A stretch of DNA of 64,000 bases from the NCBI GenBank assembly GCA_016630905.1, contig WBMQ01000005.1, positions 1,550,001-1,614,000 of the forward strand, given 5' to 3'. The DNA is from Capillidium heterosporum (lineage: Eukaryota; Entomophthoromycota; Entomophthoromycetes; Entomophthorales; Capillidiaceae). Positions within the stretch are counted from its first letter, which is position 1. Each line of letters starts with the position of its first letter. Under the pieces are notes generated by a model. The model did no database searches and was not told the DNA's origin. It saw only the letters and a list, made by a program, of their open reading frames with translations. The position numbers and the translations under genes are program-made. Shown one piece after another: positions 56,984 through 64,000 of the stretch.

Positions 56984-58000
56984 CTTTAACTTAATAGTCT
57001 GAGTACTAAATTTTTATACTTTCTGTGGTGTAAGTTTACACTTGTATTTTTATTTCATTTTAACAATGTTTTCAAAGGTATTTGTCAATAGTAGAACTAT
57101 ACTATATCTCTGTCTTTAAATATTTATTTTGATATTTTATACTGCCACAAAAGTACCTCATTAGCTTTTTCAATCCCGTTTTTGATTTATCTTTTTGGAC
57201 ATATCGTCATCAGAACCCTTCTGTACGTTGGTTTATTCTGCATCTATTGCTAGTTTTTAACATCTTGTACTTTCTTATTTCTTTTAGTTTGGTTATTTTG
57301 ATATGAAGTCCTTTCCAATCCTATCCTCTTACTCTAAATCCGCCGTTTGTGCTTACTATCATGTGGTTTGTACTAACTAAAACTACTGTAACCCATATCT
57401 ATATATTATCAAAGTTTAGTCTCGATCATAAATCCATTTTATTTAAATCAAGACTAGCTATCTAAATATATATAAAAGTATGGGCATGAAAGTGATAGTC
57501 TATTTTTTAAATCTAAACTTTTGTAGAAATCCAACGGTTACCTGTACCACGAGCTTTAAATGATTTGTCTCTTGCAAATCAGCTGGTCTTATGAATTTTT
57601 ATTCTTTTCAAATCCACTTATCAGCCTGTACATACTTAGCAGTGATAATCGTTCCAGTTCTTGGGTTGTATGGATGGTATTTTGAACCTAGTAATTTCCT
57701 AGCTTTATGAACTTACCTTCTGTAACTCCGAACTGAGTTCAAATAAATAATTCTATCCAAATATAACGTCTGGTTTAAATATCGTTTAATCTTGGGTAAT
57801 ACGTACCACAGCATATGCATTAAAACAATCCAAAAGCTTCAAGAGATATAGAATCCTTTATATTTTCTGCTGAAGAATATATGCTTCCTTTTAATTATAA
57901 ATAGTAGGCTTATACTAAAGTGTTAAACTACTTTGCAAAAATAAAAACTAAAAAACACTTTATAATGAAAGTAAACCTATCACATGCAAATAACTATATA
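56984..58000. other. intergenic, convergent gene ends
   Basis: AT-rich spacer between the zinc-finger gene and EAF6. Nothing coding seen. The 81-codon plus-strand frame at 57920-58165 is a shadow of the last EAF6 exon. Confidence 0.4.
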
Positions 58001-58732
58001 TTAAACATCCAATACATCTTCATTTCCAACCTCACTGCGGCTTGGAGAGTTGACTTTAATTTTGATTCTTGTCTTGTTGTTGGCGTTGCTATTACTTCCT
58101 TTAACCCGATCTACCGATTCATTTACTTCTTTAGTCAACTTTTCAATGGGGATTTTGATCTATAATTAAGAGTATATAGCATCACAGCATTAGTATTTTA
58201 AAGTTAGCTGGATTAAAAACTTACCGGTTTAATTTTGCGTTCTTCCCTACGTTCAAGTGCCTAAAAGCTAAATAGCTAGAAAAGGAAAGGATAAGTTACC
58301 TGATTCAAGGTGACACTAGCATTGGAGAATATACGATCGTTGGGATCAATAGCTAGACTGTGGTTGCGAGGCCGTTTCATAAGTCCTCCTAAGGTCGGCG
58401 TGTTGGAAGTTCCACCTGAACCCTCTAATAGGTACTTGTCGAATCCCTTTATTATATTACCGCTGTTTTTGGTTTCCTCTAGGTAGTTGGTTTCTAACCT
58501 GTAGATCCGATTTTCTAACTCTATCTTTTAATTTGTTATAAATTATAAATTTTAAAATAGGCTACCAATTCGCGAACCAAAGTTGATTTTGATTTGAGCA
58601 GCTCTTTCAGCTCCTTTTCTTCCTTCCTTATTTCATCGTAAGCGTGCTAAATGTTAAAGTAGATGGTTAGATTTATTTTCGAATATAATAAAAAATGCAA
58701 CAGAACCCTACCTTATTCTCGATCTCTTTCAT
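58001..58732 (-). CDS. EAF6: EAF6, histone acetyltransferase complex subunit, five exons
   Basis: Minus-strand exons 58732-58712 (MKEIENK), 58646-58566, 58524-58300, 58260-58225 and 58159-58001 join to 173 residues. The family core is clear: YDEIRKEEKELKELLKSKST, then LENRIYRLETNYLEETKNSG, NIIKGFDKYL and DPNDRIFSNASVTLNQA, matching human MEAF6 (LE.QIY.FE.SYLE.T...GNIIRGWD.YL ... FS.SSVT). EAF6 is a small coiled-coil subunit of NuA4 and NuA3-type histone acetyltransferase complexes in the nucleus. The last exon is basic/Asn-rich. A cryptic acceptor just upstream of exon 1 (CTTAACAG near 58771) leaves room for an earlier start exon. Confidence 0.9.
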
Positions 58733-59578
58733 GTTTTTGTTGGGGCTGTGTTTGAAATTTCGTATAGGCTGTTAAGAGATAAAACGTCGCTCTTATTTAA
58801 TTTATTGATGGCTTAGATTGAAATCCTAACCACAAATGAAATCTTTCAATGCTATGTAGCTATTGGCCACTTTTTTATAAATGGTACTAGATTAAGTAGC
58901 ACATAATATATATTAAAATTAGCAGGTTATTGATATTGTTCATTAACATATAAAGTATTTATGACAAACTTATTAAACATACTTAATTTATCTATTGACT
59001 ATTCAAGTATAGCTCTTTAAGCCTTTTTATATAGCCTATTCTTAAATATATATTTATTAGAGCTCTACTGTATAAGATTTATTTAAATTGTATACTTATA
59101 TATATATGTTATAATAGGCTCTGTACATGAACATTCGATCCAAAAGATCACTTTTATCAATCCATATTATCTAAGTAGTAAGGGTGTGTATCCAATACTT
59201 ATATAAATGCATCTACTCTTACTTCGATTGTCTGTTTACTCTGAAGCAACGTTAGACTTGAGGGACGGCTAGTTCAAATCAATCAAGAGCAGATATGAAA
59301 ATCGCTAGAATAACAATCGATGCTAGCTGGATTTAGTTTGGGGTGATATCGACAAAGTTACTTTAATCGAAGTTCATTTTAGGTTTTGCCATCATGTTCG
59401 CTGCCGCACAAGGATAATGTTGGCTATCCCATACACAGTACCTGCCTTGAATATTACCTTTGATTTTTCTAAATAAAAAAATTTTAAAATTGACTTTTCC
59501 AACACTTTAGCCACTTATACGTATATATATAGCAGCAAATATTTCAAATGATTAATGTCAAAATAACATATGGTCACT
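58733..59578. other. intergenic
   Basis: AT-rich region between EAF6 and the mannosyltransferase. No gene seen. Confidence 0.4.
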
Positions 59579-60457
59579 TTATTTCCAGCTGCCAAGGAAA
59601 TGATGGCTGACGTAAGATAACCTGTGGCCAATGCCTTTTCCCCTGTAATCTGACTTTGGCTGGAAGGAGGTGGGTGGTAAGATGAGGATATCGTCGACGA
59701 GTACTGGCTCCTCCAAAAGTTGAAAGTTCTTGAGGTTGCAGAAGCCTAGTCTGCACAGGTAGTCTAGGATAGCTTCGGTCCAAATTGAGGGACCGGTAAG
59801 ATTATGGACCGATACCTCTTGAAGCTGGCTATTGGTCATAGTGTTGTACTTGAACATGATAGTATTTATGACATGTGAGATTAGAGGGTGCCGTTTGGAA
59901 GCCGCGAAAGTCCACTGAACAAATTGCATCTGCACTATACTGAAGTAGGGTACGATGTGATCGGAGGCATCAAACTCTATCCCAATTATGACGTTGGTTG
60001 ACTTTTTTAACCCAGCACCCCACACGTCTATTGGCTTTATACATTCGGTATCTACATCGGTGTAAACCCCGCCTCTATCATAGACTATTAGATATCGAAA
60101 GAAATCGGCACGCATGACATCCTTAGGTAGCCTTTTATACAGGGGGTAGACGTCGGGAAACCTACTTTTAACGTAACTTTCGCTTTGGCTGTCGTTCATA
60201 AAGTTGTAGTGGAAGTCGGAGTTCAGCTTCTTCCAGCTCTCCTTCAATTTTGGCAAAGGAACGTTGTTGTTTTTCCACGTCTGATGTATGTTCCTATCTA
60301 TCGAGTAGTTTATGGGCTCATTGTTGTGCCTAGCTGACTTAATACTTCCAATGAACGGCTGGTTGGTAAAGCGCTCAATCTTGTAGATTAGGAAGAGGAT
60401 CGATGCCGTTATCAAGGCTAGAAGTCCAAACTGCTTTAAGGCTATAAAAGATCGCAT
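59579..60457 (-). CDS. OCH1-like GT32 glycosyltransferase (type II membrane protein)
   Basis: Intronless, 292 residues from the ATG at 60457 (the frame opens three codons earlier without an ATG). A short cytosolic start and signal anchor (LALITASILFLIYKI) precede a lumenal domain. NIHQTWKNNNVP is the IHQ.wk block, and DVMRADFFRYLIVYDRGGVY with TDVDTECIKP holds the DxD metal/sugar-nucleotide site (Asp134 and Asp136). PLISHVINTI and LTGPSIWTEAILDYL are the usual later GT32 blocks, ending RLSYVSHHFLGSWK as in Och1 (HH...GSWK). Och1-family enzymes start the outer N-glycan mannose chain in the Golgi with GDP-mannose. Shorter than yeast Och1 (480 residues) but normal for fungal GT32 paralogs, so the exact acceptor is uncertain. 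Confidence 0.87.
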   Translation of the reverse strand: MRSFIALKQFGLLALITASILFLIYKIERFTNQPFIGSIKSARHNNEPINYSIDRNIHQTWKNNNVPLPKLKESWKKLNSDFHYNFMNDSQSESYVKSRFPDVYPLYKRLPKDVMRADFFRYLIVYDRGGVYTDVDTECIKPIDVWGAGLKKSTNVIIGIEFDASDHIVPYFSIVQMQFVQWTFAASKRHPLISHVINTIMFKYNTMTNSQLQEVSVHNLTGPSIWTEAILDYLCRLGFCNLKNFQLLEEPVLVDDILILPPTSFQPKSDYRGKGIGHRLSYVSHHFLGSWK

Positions 60458-62272
60458 CAAGAACAAATGTCAATTTTATTTCCATAAAATTTGATATTTA
60501 TACGATTCATTAATTAGGTTCCGTCTTTGTATGCCATTTTAGTAGTTAAGGCTTGGTATTATAGATACAAATAATACCGTGTTCTAAAAATAAATATATA
60601 TAGTATACACAAGATCTCATATGGTAATCTTGTTAATTAAGGGGACTTTTTTATAGGAAAGAAAAGCATTGTACCAAACTTGGACCACTTTTGAAGCTTA
60701 GTCGACCCTCTAGATGCTGTCTCTTCGAAATTAGCCTGTAGCTCTTTTTCTATTCTCTTTACATCATTCATTTCAAGTATTGCTCAAATGATATCAAGTT
60801 TGGGTTTTCAATGAAGCAGATAGCCTTAAAAAGACTCCTGACTACCTATATGAGATTTTGGCAGCACGTATTTGGATTGTTTCTAAAGTCATTTCTTATA
60901 ATCTGGTTTGAAAACACACTATATAATTAAATGTATAAGCGCCAAAACCACTGGTAGACATAAACTATAATATGTATGCTATGAATGTTTGCTAACTCCT
61001 CAAATGACAGTTTGATTCATCTTCAGCTTCTCTTGTATATACTTTTATCTGAAGAACTTTAAAAACATAACTAGAAGGCCAGTTGTGTATTAAGCACAAG
61101 CAGATCTAGCAGCCAACTGCTATTTTTTTAACATCTCTCCAAAAAATAGTACAGCATACTACTGAATAAAACAATAACGAACTAGGTTATCTGCAAAAAG
61201 GTAATATACATGTTTTTTTCAAAGTTTAAAGTTCAAAATCGTCAATGGGAAGTAGATCTACATGAAAGAGTGAATGAAGGAGCTGTAGATCAAGCTGAGA
61301 TAAGAGTACATCTGATGCAACAGGAGTTCCTTAGATCGTGAAGCTATTATATTGGCAAATATACAGTTTATATTCCTAAAAAATTACTTTATACGTATAT
61401 GATACAAGAAAAATCTTTTATTTATACTATATAAACATGTACTAGTTACAGATTTAAAGATGATATAATAGATAACTATAATTTACGGATTTTCATTAGC
61501 ATGAAGAAGTAGACCTTTTGAAAATAGGTTGGAAAGTGATTAAACTGATTGGTCAGATTGAAAACATAGTGTTAGTGGAAGACAGGCCACTAGAAGATAA
61601 CCTTTTAGCATGTACAATACAATCCTAAGCTGACAAGATATTCTGATTGCCTTTGACGAGTTATGTTTTTATATACATAGGAATTTTCTAATATGCTCGG
61701 TATATTAAAGTAATTTGGATATCCCATTAAAATAGCTCAACATCATACACAGGTTGACGAATATAGGACTAATATTTGTAGATACGTCTATTTTGGTCTA
61801 TTAAAGACATCCATTTACGAAAAATTATATAAGACATAGTTTAAATTATTTGTTGGGCATTCATAAACATGAGCTCAACTAAGGCTATAATATGCAATTG
61901 GAAATAAAGATGTGTATATAAATTGGACAAAAGTAAAGCTTGCGTTCAAAAAGAGACATGTATAGTATAAGTTGATTCATTATGTCTAACTATATACAAA
62001 TGAAATGTCATTGTTTGCCACTTATGCTAATCAATATATAATTTAAAATAATAAAGCATCAAATATTTTGATCTAATAAAGTTAGCTGCTTCCAAGTATA
62101 AAACCATAGTATAGTATAGTTTGTGATACTTATTCAAGGTTTATCAACATATGAGCCATATGTAAAAAGGAAGTTTACTTTACATTTGGATAGATTAAAT
62201 CGTTTTAGTAACTAGGTCGGAAATATATATCGTATATGTAGGCACTAAAAAAGAAATTTTATCTGAATATAG
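60458..62272. other. intergenic
   Basis: AT-rich, about 1.8 kb, upstream of the mannosyltransferase. No gene, RNA or repeat recognised. Confidence 0.4.
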
Positions 62273-62354
62273 GACACTTTGGCCGAGCGGTTAAGGCGTG
62301 AGCCTAGAAAGCTCATGGGGTTTCCCCGCGCAGGTTCAAATCCTGCAGGTGTCG
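62273..62354 (+). tRNA. tRNA-Ser(AGA), copy 5
   Basis: 82 nt, identical in the mature part to copies 1 and 4. The 20 or so bases before it (TTTTATCTGAATATAG) are shared with copy 6. A T-rich terminator follows. Confidence 0.95.
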
Positions 62355-62807
62355 TTATCTTTTCTTTTTGTTTCTGTTTATACTTCTAAGACGTCTTTTT
62401 ATTTCCAAGGTTGAACATCAGGTTATCGTCGACTAACCTTTCTGTTCTGTAATAAATCTCTTATTTGGTGTTAAAAGGATATTGGATTGAGAGGTTTATT
62501 TTAGGATGGACATAGTACTATTTTTTTGAATCCCACATTCATATAAAATGTTATTATATAGATATACTTACACTAGCTTCTTTTTACATAATCGACAGGT
62601 GGTAACAAACACCTTGAATAAGATTGAACTATCTTTCAGCATATATATTTACTCATCATTAATAGTGTCCAACCTTTTTTCAAATCTTGTAAAAACTAAA
62701 TTTAAAGATTCCAAACGAAATTTTGAAAAAGTATAGCATCTCTAATACCTAGACGTCCTTCCCAAGAACATGGGTACCGAAAGAAAGGATGCAAAAAGAG
62801 AAGATGA
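62355..62807. other. intergenic between convergent tRNA-Ser(AGA) genes
   Basis: AT-rich; a 62-codon frame at 62548-62736 has no motif and I do not call it. Confidence 0.4.
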
Positions 62808-62889
62808 CGACACCTGCAGGATTTGAACCTGCGCGGGGAAACCCCATGAGCTTTCTAGGCTCACGCCTTAACCGCTCGGCCAAAGTGTC
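62808..62889 (-). tRNA. tRNA-Ser(AGA), copy 6
   Basis: 82 nt, identical in the mature part to copy 5 and facing it 453 bases away. Its minus-strand leader (TTTATCTGAATATAGGACAC) matches copy 5's leader, so the duplication includes flanking DNA. Confidence 0.95.
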
Positions 62890-63419
62890 CTATATTCAGA
62901 TAAATTTTACTTTTAGATACCTATAAATAAAATTTAAAATCTGGCAGACTTTCAATGTTGGTTTTGTCGATCTATATAACGCGAGCTGGTTTACTTTTGA
63001 GATATGTAATTAGAATGCCTACTACTATCCCTTTCTACAAGAATATGCAATATTTCTTGCATGTATTTTCGATAGTATAGTTATGGGTGTATAAAACTTA
63101 TAGCATTTCTATAGCCTTTTATTGTAATATGATGCAACTGTCAATTCGACATCCACGTCCTTCAAAGATTCTTACAAAATTGCAAGCAGCCATACTTAAC
63201 TTCCATCTCCTAGCCTCCTAACTCCATAAAAGTGTATCCACAACCCATTTAACGTAACTACATCTGTAACGTAGTGTACTACTCTCATAGCTAGGTACCC
63301 CATCCCAACCTAAAACTTAATTCTATCCACCACCAGTTTGTTGTGAACTTACGGCTAAAAGTATTTTAGTTGCAGGGTCAAATCGACAAGAATTCCTAAC
63401 AAGATCCTACTTTATCTAA
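62890..63419. other. intergenic
   Basis: AT-rich; nothing recognised. Confidence 0.4.
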
Positions 63420-63780
63420 TGTGGAACGATTTGTCATCCATTTTGGATGAAGCTAGCTGTTTTGAGCCAATGTCCTTTATGTTAGAAATCAACAGGAACA
63501 AGTTGGCCAAGTTTACGTTAGGTCTTTGTATGGCGAAACACCCTATTGGTTTATTTTGAAATGTGATGCGAGATTATCGAGGGGTTGGACTTTCGATTAG
63601 CATAGGATTTTTACCAAAAGTGGACCTTTCAAAATTCGTAAGTTTGTTCGGGAAAGTTGGATTTGCAAAGTTATTTGAAAAGATGTGGATGCAAGGACTC
63701 TAGAACTTAGGGTGCTTTAGCCACAAGGACAAAGCGATGGCAAAAAGTAGGAAATTTGCTAGACAAAAAGAAAAGTAAAT
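63420..63780 (+). pseudogene. possible degraded coding region, unidentified
   Basis: An ATG frame reads MWNDLSSILDEASCFEPMSF and then EINRNKLAKFTLGLCMAKHP before a TGA at about 63558. The same frame resumes with VMRDYRGVGLSISIGFLPKV and KFVSLFGKVGFAKLFEKMW and ends at TAG. Composition is more protein-like than the surroundings, but I recognise no family, and an intron around the TGA is an alternative to decay. Confidence 0.3.
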
Positions 63781-63800
63781 TTTATTGCGAATATATAAAG

Positions 63801-64000
63801 TTAGTTGGTGGTAAATAATGAAATGTTATATATGGAGGAAGGGTGCGACTGCATCTCTTTGAGCTTGTATTCGTCGAGCTCCGAGTAGATGCATTTTAGC
63901 TGTTCTTTTGTTAGCTCCGGTTCGTCGTAGGCAACTCTAGGGTAGTCCAAAGTACTAAAGGACTCGTAGACAATTATCTGTTCATTAAATCTAAATTGCT
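63801..64000 (-). CDS. 3' end of an unidentified gene (runs off the right edge)
   Basis: The minus frame is open from the window edge to TAA at 63801-63803, giving 66 residues: QFRFNEQIIVYESFSTLDYP, then RVAYDEPELTKEQLKCIYSE, LDEYKLKEMQSHPSSIYN and ISLFTTN. A basic-hydrophobic FRFNE..IVYE...YP..YD pattern followed by an EL..YK..EM..H..S tail recalls fungal proteins with a PP1-docking style motif (R/K-x-V/F-x-F) and a short conserved C-terminal helix. I cannot name the family with confidence. The absence of stops, together with codon composition, supports a real gene end. Confidence 0.6.
   Translation of the reverse strand, partial: QFRFNEQIIVYESFSTLDYPRVAYDEPELTKEQLKCIYSELDEYKLKEMQSHPSSIYNISLFTTN

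Noticed and set aside
49313-62889. Repeated 80-bp blocks that could look like a CRISPR array or dispersed repeat family
   Set aside because: Each block folds as a class II tRNA with serine identity, A and B boxes and terminators; spacing is irregular and this is a eukaryote.

Overview
The window looks like nuclear DNA of an AT-rich fungus with compact GT-AG introns (about 40-80 nt, often with a CTAAC-type branch site). Housekeeping genes are fungal/opisthokont in type: the spliceosome factor TFP11, MOB4, a PHO81 CDK inhibitor, MCM5, COX20, EAF6 and a GT32 mannosyltransferase. A rhodopsin-like seven-helix receptor, a proteinase K-type subtilase and a tandem array of UDP-glycosyltransferases with signal peptides and C-terminal anchors fit an early-diverging, possibly animal-associated lineage such as Entomophthoromycotina/Zoopagomycota. 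That placement is inference; no marker gene was compared.

Layout. 0-3.1 kb: 3' end of TFP11, converging with a six-exon MOB4 gene. 3.8-7.1 kb: two dead genes, a fatty-acid elongase relic and copy A of an unidentified family; copy B lies at 16.0-17.4 kb. 8.2-9.2 kb: receptor. 9.75 kb: small BRI3-like membrane protein. 11.3-14.6 kb: PHO81 (SPX, ankyrin repeats, inactive GDPD). 18.7-24.7 kb: subtilase, MCM5 and glycine C-acetyltransferase. 25.2-31.3 kb: a transposon graveyard with a fold-back inverted repeat, a decayed APE/RT non-LTR element and a Tc1/mariner-like element with intact TA duplications inserted into another ORF1 copy. 31.8-37.8 kb: a small mitochondrial gene, a PPR gene and COX20. 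38.2-47.7 kb: four tandem minus-strand UDP-glycosyltransferase genes. 49-63 kb: six near-identical tRNA-Ser genes spread among an augmin HAUS6-like gene, a ZNF706-like gene, EAF6 and a GT32 mannosyltransferase. The 3' end of one more gene runs off the right edge.

Points cutting across genes. (1) Three UDP-glycosyltransferase promoters share a 14-bp element at a fixed 23-25 bp from the TATA box. (2) Three genes have first coding exons of only 3, 6 and 9 nt. (3) PHO81, the PPR gene, the acetyltransferase and all four UDP-glycosyltransferases contain single-base indels, mostly one extra base, while MCM5, the subtilase, the receptor, MOB4, COX20, HAUS6 and EAF6 are clean. This is either assembly error or pseudogenisation, and reads or RNA would decide. 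I did not find a wholly novel multi-gene system; the shared UGT promoter element and the dispersed tRNA-Ser family are the most interesting signals.
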